NCBI GenBank assembly: GCA_002376845.1
Contig: DFOS01000005.1
Span: 186,001-250,000, forward strand
From: Bdellovibrionaceae bacterium UBA3535
GTDB lineage: Bacteria; Bdellovibrionota; Bdellovibrionia; Bdellovibrionales; UBA840
Reading direction: 5' to 3'
Length of the DNA: 64,000 nucleotides
A model generated the notes under the pieces. It saw only the letters and a list, made by a program, of their open reading frames with translations. It ran no database searches and was not told where the DNA came from. Below are positions 23,491 to 30,889 of the stretch, piece by piece. Numbering within the stretch: the stretch's first letter is position 1; each line of letters starts with the position of its first letter. The position numbers were made by a program, and so were the translations under genes.

Positions 23491-24408
23491 CCCCTGCTCT
23501 TCCAGCCAACGCTCGGTATCGATGGCGGCCATGCAACCAGTGCCTGCGGCTGTAACAGCTTGTCGATAAACATGATCTTGTACATCGCCACAAGCAAAAA
23601 CGCCATCCACATTGGTGTAGGTAGAATCACTTTTGGTTTTGATGTATTTATTTTCCTGCAGCTCCAATTGCCCTGCAAAAATATCCGTATTGGGTTTGTG
23701 CCCAATGGCCACAAAACAGCCCTCCACTTCCAAATTGGAAGTGTCACCCGTCTGTGTATTTTTAAGCCTTAAACCTTTTAGGCCCATGCCATCACCAGTA
23801 TATTCATCCACTACAGAATTCCAAATGATCTCAATTTTTTCATGCTGCTGCACTCGGTCTGCCATAATTTTAGAGGCTCGAAACTCATCGCGCCGATGAA
23901 TGACATATACCTTCGAAGCATAGCGAGTTAAAAATAGAGCTTCCTCCATGGCAGTATCACCACCACCAACTACGGCTACCTTCACGTCTTTAAAAAACGC
24001 ACCATCGCAGGTGGCGCAAGCAGAAATTCCTTTCCCCCAAAAAGTCTTTTCACTGGGTATGTTCAAAAGCTTTGCCGTTGCTCCGGTTGCAATGATGATG
24101 GATTGACTTTGGTACTCTTGCTCGCCTACCCAAACTTTAAATGGCCGCGCCGATAGGTCAACTTTGGTAACATTTTTCGGAATCATACGGGTACCAAACC
24201 TGGCCGCTTGTTTTTTAAAAATGTCCATCATTTCAGGACCAGTAATGCCCTCAGCAAAGCCCGGATAGTTTTCCACATCGGTTGTGGTCATCAATTGCCC
24301 GCCGACTTCCTCTCCCTCAAATTGCAGGGGATTTAAATTTGCTCGAGATGTATACAATGCGGCCGTGTAGCCTGCGGGCCCTGATCCAATAATGATGACT
24401 TTTTCCAT
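23485..24408 (-). CDS. trxB: Thioredoxin-disulfide reductase
   Basis: TrxB passes electrons from NADPH through FAD to thioredoxin. The start at 24408 is supported by GGAGGAAG immediately upstream and gives 307 residues, the usual bacterial length. FAD-binding GSGPAGYTAALYTSRANL is at the N-terminus. The redox centre CATC (SACATCDGAFF) is around residue 135, NADPH-binding VVGGGDTAMEEALFLTRY follows, and the C-terminal FAD segment GVFACGDVQDHVYRQAVTAAG is complete. No thioredoxin gene is seen nearby. Confidence 0.96.
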   Translation of the reverse strand: MEKVIIIGSGPAGYTAALYTSRANLNPLQFEGEEVGGQLMTTTDVENYPGFAEGITGPEMMDIFKKQAARFGTRMIPKNVTKVDLSARPFKVWVGEQEYQSQSIIIATGATAKLLNIPSEKTFWGKGISACATCDGAFFKDVKVAVVGGGDTAMEEALFLTRYASKVYVIHRRDEFRASKIMADRVQQHEKIEIIWNSVVDEYTGDGMGLKGLRLKNTQTGDTSNLEVEGCFVAIGHKPNTDIFAGQLELQENKYIKTKSDSTYTNVDGVFACGDVQDHVYRQAVTAAGTGCMAAIDTERWLEEQGL

Positions 24409-24523
24409 ACTTCCTCCAATGCAAGAGGTTGTAGCGAATCGCAGAGGGATTGTCACTTGCTTGCTGCAATAAGAAATAGTAGTTTCTGCGGCATGAAAAA
24501 CGCATACAGGGCATTACTAGCAA

Positions 24524-24811
24524 ATGGCTAAGATCTCCTTTGCCAAGGGGCGTGAAAGCATTGAAGTCGAAGCGGGCACCAATTTGATGCAGGCCCTGAC
24601 CAAAGCCGGGGTACCTGTGGCCTCCTCCTGTAAAGGCAAGCTTGTTTGCGGCAAGTGCTACATCGAAGTTGTGGAAGGCTCCTACAATCTTAGTAGTGCT
24701 AGCGAAGAAGAACGAGACTTTATGGACCTGAAAGACATTCCCTCTGGATGCCGCATGGCCTGCGCTTGCCAGATAGAAGGAGACGTTTGTCTAGACACTC
24801 CTTATTGGTAA
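24524..24811 (+). CDS. [2Fe-2S] ferredoxin
   Basis: A 95-residue plant/adrenodoxin-type ferredoxin. The cluster motif is visible as CKGKLVCGKCY (Cys-x5-Cys-x2-Cys, residues about 36-45) with the fourth Cys in MACACQ near residue 83. It starts with the beta-rich ISFAKGRESIEVEAGTNLMQAL. It is a small cytoplasmic electron carrier; partner enzymes are not identifiable here. No clear Shine-Dalgarno precedes the ATG. It is followed after 43 bases by the HDOD signalling genes, which are probably a separate unit. Confidence 0.9.
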   Translation: MAKISFAKGRESIEVEAGTNLMQALTKAGVPVASSCKGKLVCGKCYIEVVEGSYNLSSASEEERDFMDLKDIPSGCRMACACQIEGDVCLDTPYW

Positions 24812-24842
24812 TTTAAATACTCAATTCTCCCCTGTAAAAACC

Positions 24843-24848
24843 GATATT
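24843..24848 (+). promoter_or_regulatory. -10-like box six bases before the HDOD gene start codon
   Basis: GATATT is followed by six bases and the ATG at 24855, with no Shine-Dalgarno between. It fits the pattern seen at tsaD, gph, fabI, aroB and the antiporter gene. No consensus -35 box is evident. Confidence 0.3.
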
Positions 24849-24854
24849 TTTCAC

Positions 24855-25751
24855 ATGTCGACAGCAGAAAAACTACCGGAAAAGGTAGACTATGAATACC
24901 TGACCTCAAAATTGGAAGAGCTACCTACGCTTCCTTCCATTGTATCGGAAATTTCACAAGTAATTAACGATCCCATGTCGACTCCAAAAGACATTGAAGA
25001 CCTAATGTTAAACGACCAATCCTTAACAACGAAGGTACTGAAGCTAATCAACTCTGCCTATTACTCCATCCCTGGCGGCATTGATGATTTGGGCCGAGCA
25101 ATTGGATATCTGGGCTATGATGCTATCTACCAATTGGTTTTAGCTACTAGCGTGTTTCAATCTTTAAAAGTAGATGGCGAGCCTAGTTTTGATATTAACG
25201 AATTCTGGAAACACTCCATTGGTGTTGCCATCGCATCAGAGGCAATCGCCAAACATGTACAGTACAAAAACCCTCAAGAACTTTTTACAGCAGGCTTAAT
25301 TCACGACATTGGCAAAATTGCCATTCTAAAAGTAGAACCCAATGTTTTAAGTGAAGTTTGTGCTTATGCTGCTGAGAAAAAAATTACCATGATTGAAGCC
25401 GAAGAGGATCTTAATACTTACAAACACAATATTGTCGGTTTTATTCTAACAGAGAAATGGAAAATTAGCGGAATCTTTGCTCCGACAATTAAATACCATC
25501 ATACCGTCGATACAGCAGCTCGAGTGGGAGTGAGCCCAGAAGTTAATCTTGCCGTGGACATCGTGATGTTTGCCAATATCTTTATGCATAATTTGGATTT
25601 TGGTAATAGTGGTTACGATAAAAAATTATCCATACCGCCAGAATTATTTAAGCGCTTAAACATTCAGTCAGATGACATCAAAGACTTAGCAAAAACATTA
25701 AAAACCAGCTTACATGCTGCAGAACATTTCTTAAAGGTGATTGGCTCATGA
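24855..25751 (+). CDS. HDOD-domain signalling protein
   Basis: A 298-residue cytoplasmic protein made mainly of one HDOD domain. It begins ELPTLPSIVSEISQVINDP, which is the diagnostic LPxLPxxVxxI...P stretch, and contains VLKLINSAYYS, AIGYLGYDAIYQLVLA and LFTAGLIHDIGKIAIL. HDOD proteins are found in bacterial signalling and often lack full metal-dependent phosphodiesterase activity. The gene overlaps the histidine kinase start by four bases and a receiver protein follows, so the three probably form one signalling operon. Confidence 0.92.
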   Translation: MSTAEKLPEKVDYEYLTSKLEELPTLPSIVSEISQVINDPMSTPKDIEDLMLNDQSLTTKVLKLINSAYYSIPGGIDDLGRAIGYLGYDAIYQLVLATSVFQSLKVDGEPSFDINEFWKHSIGVAIASEAIAKHVQYKNPQELFTAGLIHDIGKIAILKVEPNVLSEVCAYAAEKKITMIEAEEDLNTYKHNIVGFILTEKWKISGIFAPTIKYHHTVDTAARVGVSPEVNLAVDIVMFANIFMHNLDFGNSGYDKKLSIPPELFKRLNIQSDDIKDLAKTLKTSLHAAEHFLKVIGS

Positions 25752-26920
25752 TAAATTTTAAAAACATTTGGTCTAGAGCGAATTGGGGATTGATTGTATA
25801 CCAGGGCGATACGGGAAAAAGCGTATACGCCAACAACTATGCCAAACAGACACTCAACGCACCAGAAATAGAATTTTGTGTCTTTGATATGATTACAGAG
25901 CCCAAACGTAGCAATGTGAAGTATCTAAACAAAGACTTATTAACAAGCGAGAGCTTTTCCACAGAAATTTGCTTTAAAAAATTAGATGGACAATTTATTT
26001 ACGCAGAACTAGGAACGATGCCTGTGGAGGGTGAAGAGAATCTTTTTGCCATAATGTTTAAAGACATCACCTATCAATTGAAATTACGCCGGGATCTGAT
26101 GGCCAAACAAGATGAAATCACTAAAACCTATGAAGATCTGTTAAAACAAAACGAACAGCTAAAGGAGTTGGACAAAGCAAAAGATCGATTTATTGCATTA
26201 ATAAGCCATGAACTGCGAACTCCTTTATCTGCTATGATTGCCACATCCGAAGTGCTTAAAATGGGCCTTGTGGACTCTGAAGAACAAGTAAAAGAATTCA
26301 ACGAAACCATTTATGAGCAAGGGCAGTATTTACTAGAAATAGTGAATGATATCCTGGATTTTGCTAAAATACGCGCCGGGCGCATTGACCTTTATGTAGA
26401 AGAAGACCCCGTAAAAGATTTTCTGGATAAAATTGTCACACAATTTTCTAAATTTGCCGAAGACAAACAAATCCAGCTGCAAGTCACAATGACCAATGAA
26501 GAGTGCCGCTGCTACTTTGATGAAAAGCGTCTCCGTCAGGTAGTGTCCAATGTCTTAAGCAACGCTATTAAATTTAGCCCACGCAATTCCACCGTCCACC
26601 TGGAGGTGCAAGAAGATGATAGCATGGCCTTTATCTTAATTAAGGATGAGGGTGATGGCATACCAGAAGATAAGATTGATGCTATTTTTGATGAATTTGT
26701 AACTTTAGAGAATATCAACTCACATCAAAAAGGCACGGGCCTAGGCATGCCAATTTCACGAAAATTAAGTGAATTAATGGGTGGAAAATTAAAAGTAGAT
26801 ACCAACTACAAAGATGGGGCTTGCTTTGTTATTAGCTTGCCGAAACAAAGAATATTAGATGATGAAGTTTACCGTCCAAAACCAATGGATGGAGAAATTG
26901 ATTTAAGTCAAATTGCTTAA
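25748..26920 (+). CDS. Sensor histidine kinase with N-terminal PAS-like domain
   Basis: A 390-residue cytoplasmic kinase without obvious membrane segments. Residues 1-115 look like a PAS sensor, then a short coiled coil (KTYEDLLKQNEQLKELDKAKD), a HisKA dimerisation segment with the phospho-acceptor His in FIALISHELRTPLSAM near residue 155, and a HATPase domain with N box NVLSNAIKFSP, G1 DEGDGIPEDK and G2 GTGLGMPISRKLSELMGG. The signal is unknown. It is coupled to the upstream HDOD gene by a four-base overlap. Confidence 0.93.
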   Translation: MINFKNIWSRANWGLIVYQGDTGKSVYANNYAKQTLNAPEIEFCVFDMITEPKRSNVKYLNKDLLTSESFSTEICFKKLDGQFIYAELGTMPVEGEENLFAIMFKDITYQLKLRRDLMAKQDEITKTYEDLLKQNEQLKELDKAKDRFIALISHELRTPLSAMIATSEVLKMGLVDSEEQVKEFNETIYEQGQYLLEIVNDILDFAKIRAGRIDLYVEEDPVKDFLDKIVTQFSKFAEDKQIQLQVTMTNEECRCYFDEKRLRQVVSNVLSNAIKFSPRNSTVHLEVQEDDSMAFILIKDEGDGIPEDKIDAIFDEFVTLENINSHQKGTGLGMPISRKLSELMGGKLKVDTNYKDGACFVISLPKQRILDDEVYRPKPMDGEIDLSQIA

Positions 26921-26935
26921 CCGAGGAGGAACCAA

Positions 26936-27343
26936 ATGAGCAATGAAGAAGTAAAGCAAAAAGTTTTGGTGGCAGAAGACTCTGCTCCGAACCGCAATAT
27001 ATTATGCCACTTACTAAAAAAATTAAATTTTGAAGTAGTGGAAGCAGAAAATGGTGCCATTGCCATGGAAAAACTTGAGCAAAACACAGATTGTGTTCTC
27101 ATCATTTCTGACATTATGATGCCAGAAAAAAATGGCTTGGACTTTTTGGAGTTTGTACGCGCACATGATAAATGCAAAGACGTTCCCTTTGTTTTGGTTA
27201 CGGCTGTTGCCGAAAAAGATTATATCATGCGAGCAAAAGAAAGCTCCGTACAGGGTTATTTATTAAAGCCCATTAGCTTTGACAAATTGACCGCAAAACT
27301 AAAAGAGGTGTTTCCAGATCAGAAATTCAGTGTGGCTTCCTAA
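26936..27343 (+). CDS. Stand-alone response-regulator receiver protein
   Basis: A 135-residue single receiver domain of CheY type with no output domain. The acidic pocket is AED near residues 14-16, the phospho-acceptor Asp lies in IISDIMMPEKNG around residue 61, the Thr is in VLVTAV, and the Lys is in YLLKPI. A strong GAGGAGGAA Shine-Dalgarno lies upstream. It follows the histidine kinase by 15 bases, so it is the likely phosphorylation partner, perhaps feeding back to the HDOD protein. Its 3' end overlaps trmB by 17 bases. Confidence 0.93.
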   Translation: MSNEEVKQKVLVAEDSAPNRNILCHLLKKLNFEVVEAENGAIAMEKLEQNTDCVLIISDIMMPEKNGLDFLEFVRAHDKCKDVPFVLVTAVAEKDYIMRAKESSVQGYLLKPISFDKLTAKLKEVFPDQKFSVAS

Positions 27344-27998
27344 GCAGGAGCATATTGGTTTTGATACCTTTGGAAGTCCATAGTTTTTCAAAATGAGTTA
27401 GAAAGTTTTGCTTTGACCAAATGGATTGATGCAAATCTTCGGTATAACGTAGCAGCTGATAGTTGGTTCCTCGCAGCTGCTGCATAACAAAATGAAAATA
27501 TCCATAATGATCGGTTTTAAACTCCACCAGACTTCCAGGCTTTTGAATCTCGTATAACTTTAGCAAAAAATCCTTTTTTAAAAGTCGGTTTTTTAACTGT
27601 CTAGCTTTATAAGCCCAGGGATCTGGAAAATGTATATAAACGTTATCGATTTCTTCAGGGCCAAATAAATCCTCAATAAAATCTGCAGAATAACGAATCA
27701 CTTGAAAGTTTTTTTGACCACTTCTTTTTGCTCGCCGCATAGTCTGTATTAGTGGCTTGTATTTAATTTCCATTCCCAAAATTTTTCTTTCTGGATTTTG
27801 CCGAACTAAATGTTCAAAATGAAAACCATTTCCTGTGCCAATCTCTAGATCTATGGGCTGGCCAGGGTAATCCGCCCATTGCCCGCGCTTTTTTGGAGCG
27901 CGCTCTTCATCCAAATTAAGATCCAAGTTCTCATGCAATAAAGCCAAGGCATAGGCATTGGGATTGGGCAAACTACGAGTTCTTGTAATGGGACGCAT
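27327..27998 (-). CDS. trmB: tRNA (guanine(46)-N7)-methyltransferase
   Basis: TrmB adds a methyl group to N7 of G46 in the tRNA variable loop. The 223-residue version from the ATG at 27998 is of normal length; a TTG at 28034 is possible, and neither has a clear Shine-Dalgarno. Signatures are the SAM-binding DLEIGTGNGFHFEHL near residue 55, ILGMEIK, VYIHFPDPWAYKARQLKNR with the conserved DPW, and the C-terminal LVEFKTDHYGYF. Otherwise the region is unremarkable. Confidence 0.93.
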   Translation of the reverse strand: MRPITRTRSLPNPNAYALALLHENLDLNLDEERAPKKRGQWADYPGQPIDLEIGTGNGFHFEHLVRQNPERKILGMEIKYKPLIQTMRRAKRSGQKNFQVIRYSADFIEDLFGPEEIDNVYIHFPDPWAYKARQLKNRLLKKDFLLKLYEIQKPGSLVEFKTDHYGYFHFVMQQLRGTNYQLLRYTEDLHQSIWSKQNFLTHFEKLWTSKGIKTNMLLLRKPH

Positions 27999-28102
27999 GC
28001 CGTATTTGTTAGCAAATATGGGGCGTAGAAACAATCATTTCTGTAAGAATTTCTTTGCCAATTCTACGGGATGCTTTACAAAGAACGGGAAGTGGAGGCC
28101 TT

Positions 28103-28351
28103 ATGGCAGATATTAGACCCGTTATTGCAGAATTAAAGTCAAAGTTTCCTAAAAAAGAACAATTGCTGGAGAAATTAGGAGAGCTCAATATACCCATTGA
28201 TGCCAGAGTCGTGACCGAAAATGATATCGTACAAAGTATTTTAAAGGCAGAGCTTACCGACAAGACTTTTTTAAAACTTAAGGAAGTACTGCCCAATGAA
28301 GAGTTGCTAGACCGTGTGGATGCAGCTCGAAAATCCTTGATCAAAGATTAG
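28103..28351 (+). CDS. Small helical protein of unknown function
   Basis: An 82-residue soluble, mostly helical and charged protein. The ATG at 28103 has TGGAGG five bases upstream, so it is preferred over an upstream in-frame start at 28055. The sequence alternates Lys/Glu with aliphatic residues (VIAELKSKFPKKEQLLEKLGEL, EVLPNEELLDRVDAARKSLI). I recognise no family. It converges with an esterase gene and overlaps its 3' end by 11 bases. Confidence 0.55.
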   Translation: MADIRPVIAELKSKFPKKEQLLEKLGELNIPIDARVVTENDIVQSILKAELTDKTFLKLKEVLPNEELLDRVDAARKSLIKD

Positions 28352-29291
28352 AATTCAGCCACTGCAAAAACGGCTCTCTACGAGTGGATAGATCAAAATG
28401 ATTGCCGTTAAACTCATGATAGTGGTGCCGGATACGATCTTTCTTAAGCTGCGAATGTATCTGTCTAGCGCCGAACTGCAAATAAAATTGGTCTTTATAT
28501 CCCACTTCCAAAAACAAACCCTTTAATTTTTTAAGTGATTCTTTTCGTTTTGGCAAAAATTGAACAGGATCCTTCGCCTGCCATTTGCGCCACAAAGAAG
28601 GAATCAATTTTCCATAGTGAAAATCAAACGGGATTTTGCCCTCCGAGTAGATCAAACTCATGGCATAGACGTTCATGATAGAATGCCAATCCCGAAGTTC
28701 CAATATTTCATCCAATTTGTTTGCATCAACTTTCTTGTTCGCAAAAAAATTCGATGTTTTGAGAAACTCCGGTAAAAACATCGCTTCAAAAAACGCATCC
28801 GGTGCTATGGCTCCACAATAAGAAAATTTGTCCGGGTGTTTGGAGGCCAAATGCAATGCCCCGTAGCCACCACTAGATCCTCCCATTACGGCATGGGGCA
28901 AGTCAGGAAAAGCTTTTTTGACCTCTTTATAAAGGTCTTTCACAATATAATCTTCATACTTACCTACAGCCGGCGAATTAATAAACTGCGAGCCTCCTAC
29001 TTTGGTCCACGCATCCACAAATACATAGACCGCCGCCGGAGCATTTCGCCAGTCATCCAGATTTTCAGCAAAGTTCTTTTCATAGCCTCGAAGGTTTAAA
29101 TAATTGGGTCCGTTGCCACCAAAGCCAGCCAGCACCCAAACCACCACCTTCGGTTTTTTGGCAACTAGAATTGGCATCTTTCTATCTACCGGATCGCTCA
29201 GGGCATTGCCTTGCAAAGCCCGAGATTGAACGCTTAAGCACTGAATTTGAAATTTTTTTAACTTAAGACTCTCATACCTATCGATAATCAT
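28341..29291 (-). CDS. Putative esterase (alpha/beta hydrolase, esterase D/feruloyl-esterase-like)
   Basis: A 316-residue protein with the esterase-family pattern: VVWVLAGFGGNGPNYL oxyanion-loop region, nucleophile elbow MGGSSGGYGALHLA (Ser around residue 147), CGAIAPDAFFEA, and a C-terminal His in EFNGNHFDLSTRREP. No signal peptide is evident, so it is probably cytoplasmic. Substrate unknown; candidates include S-formylglutathione-like thioesters or acyl esters. It is divergent from znuC with 88 bases between them. Confidence 0.75.
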   Translation of the reverse strand: MIIDRYESLKLKKFQIQCLSVQSRALQGNALSDPVDRKMPILVAKKPKVVVWVLAGFGGNGPNYLNLRGYEKNFAENLDDWRNAPAAVYVFVDAWTKVGGSQFINSPAVGKYEDYIVKDLYKEVKKAFPDLPHAVMGGSSGGYGALHLASKHPDKFSYCGAIAPDAFFEAMFLPEFLKTSNFFANKKVDANKLDEILELRDWHSIMNVYAMSLIYSEGKIPFDFHYGKLIPSLWRKWQAKDPVQFLPKRKESLKKLKGLFLEVGYKDQFYLQFGARQIHSQLKKDRIRHHYHEFNGNHFDLSTRREPFLQWLNSNL

Positions 29292-29304
29292 ATATCAAAC
29301 CTAT

Positions 29305-29322
29305 CAGACTTTTCTAAGTCTG
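29305..29322. promoter_or_regulatory. Near-palindromic inverted repeat between the esterase and znuC genes
   Basis: CAGACTT (29305-29311) and AAGTCTG (29316-29322) pair perfectly around a four-base centre. A second short symmetry, GCTAA and TTAGC (29364-29378), lies directly before the znuC start. Either could be an operator. I cannot match them to a known Zur or Fur box. Confidence 0.3.
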
Positions 29323-29379
29323 CATCAAAAAACCAAAAGTACTGGTACGCCAAGGCAATAGCTGCTAAAAAGCTTAGCA

Positions 29380-30069
29380 ATGACTACCTACATAAAAACG
29401 CAGAATTTAACCATAGGCTACCCTAAAAAAGTGGTCCTAAAAGACATTGCCATTGACTTTCATGCGGGTGAGTTCATTGGCCTGATTGGCCCCAATGCTA
29501 GTGGCAAATCCACTCTGGCCAAGACCCTGATGGGGACTCTACCAAAAATCTCTGGCACCATTGAAAAACAAGCAGGTTTAAGCCAGGCTTATGTACCTCA
29601 AAAAATACGCGTGAATCCGCAAATCCCCCTAAATGTAGCTGAATTTTTAGATTTAAAAGCAGGCCCCATAGACCTTGATTGGAAACATGAGGTCTTACAA
29701 ATGGTGAACCTTGAAAAGCAGACCCAGGCGTCCATCCATACCTTGTCGGGCGGGCAATTGCAGCGTCTGTTTGTAGCCTACGCCTTGCTGGATAAACCCA
29801 AACTCATTATTTTGGATGAAGCCACGGAGGGGATGGATCTAAGCTCCCTACAAGAAGTTTTTCGCCACCTAAAAAAGTATGTAGAAAAGGAAAATGCCTG
29901 CTTGGTATATATTACCCATGATATTACGGCGGTAAGCGAGTTGTGCAATCGGGCGCTTTGTTTACATCAAGGTGTAGCCTATGATGGCTCCCCTAATGAC
30001 CCCAATTTTCACCAATGCCTACACAATATTTACGGAGAGAAGACTACCATCCATGACCACAGACATTAA
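29380..30069 (+). CDS. znuC: Metal ABC transporter ATP-binding protein (ZnuC-like)
   Basis: A 229-residue ABC ATPase with Walker A IGPNASGKST near residue 37, signature LSGGQLQR near 125, Walker B LIILDEAT and the switch His in ITHD. It best resembles the zinc/manganese ATPase class (ZnuC, MntB, ZurA) by length and its partner. The C-terminus is His-rich (TTIHDHRH), as often seen in metal importers. The permease gene overlaps its 3' end by 17 bases. No metal-binding znuA-like gene is found next to it. Confidence 0.82.
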   Translation: MTTYIKTQNLTIGYPKKVVLKDIAIDFHAGEFIGLIGPNASGKSTLAKTLMGTLPKISGTIEKQAGLSQAYVPQKIRVNPQIPLNVAEFLDLKAGPIDLDWKHEVLQMVNLEKQTQASIHTLSGGQLQRLFVAYALLDKPKLIILDEATEGMDLSSLQEVFRHLKKYVEKENACLVYITHDITAVSELCNRALCLHQGVAYDGSPNDPNFHQCLHNIYGEKTTIHDHRH

Positions 30070-30868
30070 TTGGCTCGACCTATTTTCTTATACTTTTTTT
30101 TGGCGAGCACTGATCGCTTGCTTGCTCGCCGGCGGTATCTGCGGCCTCATTGGCCCCTATCTTTCCTGGAAAAACTTAGGCCTATATGGCGCCGCTTTGT
30201 CGCATGCAGCACTTTTTCCTATTGCCTTGGGGCTAAGTTTCCACTTTGCCTATGAATTTGCACTATATCCTTTTGTACTTTGCTTGTCCCTAGCCATTGC
30301 TTTCTTTAAGAAAAAACGCATGGCCTCTTTAGACTCTTACTTAGCCATTTTTTACTCTGGCTTTATGGCCTTGGGCATTTTGCTTTTAAGTTTATTTGGC
30401 TCTGGCTCCACCGAAATGATTCACTATTTGTTTGGCGAAGTCTTGCTCGTATCAAATTATGATTTAATCCTTTTAGCTCTAATGGCCTTGATGCTTGTTA
30501 TATTTTCATACAAATACAAAAACCAGTTAATACTAGAATCCTTACAATATGAAATAGCGCAAGTAGAAATAAAAAAACTCAACACTTTGGAGTACATCAC
30601 ATATGTCATGATTGGTTTTTGCATTGCTGCCAGTCTAAAGATCATGGGCATTGTTTTGCTGACCAGCCTACTTATGGCTCCCACACTAATTGCTGCAAAG
30701 TTTACTAATAGTTTAAGGGCCCATTTTATATTAAGTATAGGTCTTTCCTGCCTACTAGCCTGCGGCGGCTTATTGGTGGCGATCTCCTTGGATTTGCCCA
30801 GCGGAGCAAGCATTGCTTCACTGGCAATGACAAGCTTTTTTCTTACTTCTTTATTGCCTGGCAAATGA
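30053..30868 (+). CDS. znuB: Metal ABC transporter permease (ZnuB-like)
   Basis: A 271-residue polytopic membrane protein with about seven or eight helices. It shows the family's N-terminal WRALIACLLAGGICGLIGPYLSWKNLGLYGAALSHAALFP with its conserved SHAA, and SLLMAPTLIAAKFTNSL near residue 205. The start at 30053 is inside znuC. ZnuB-type permeases import Zn2+ or Mn2+ with the ATPase. The substrate-binding subunit is not in the window. leuS starts 21 bases after the stop. Confidence 0.85.
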   Translation: MTTDINWLDLFSYTFFWRALIACLLAGGICGLIGPYLSWKNLGLYGAALSHAALFPIALGLSFHFAYEFALYPFVLCLSLAIAFFKKKRMASLDSYLAIFYSGFMALGILLLSLFGSGSTEMIHYLFGEVLLVSNYDLILLALMALMLVIFSYKYKNQLILESLQYEIAQVEIKKLNTLEYITYVMIGFCIAASLKIMGIVLLTSLLMAPTLIAAKFTNSLRAHFILSIGLSCLLACGGLLVAISLDLPSGASIASLAMTSFFLTSLLPGK

Positions 30869-30889
30869 TAAATTGCTAGCTTGCCCGCC

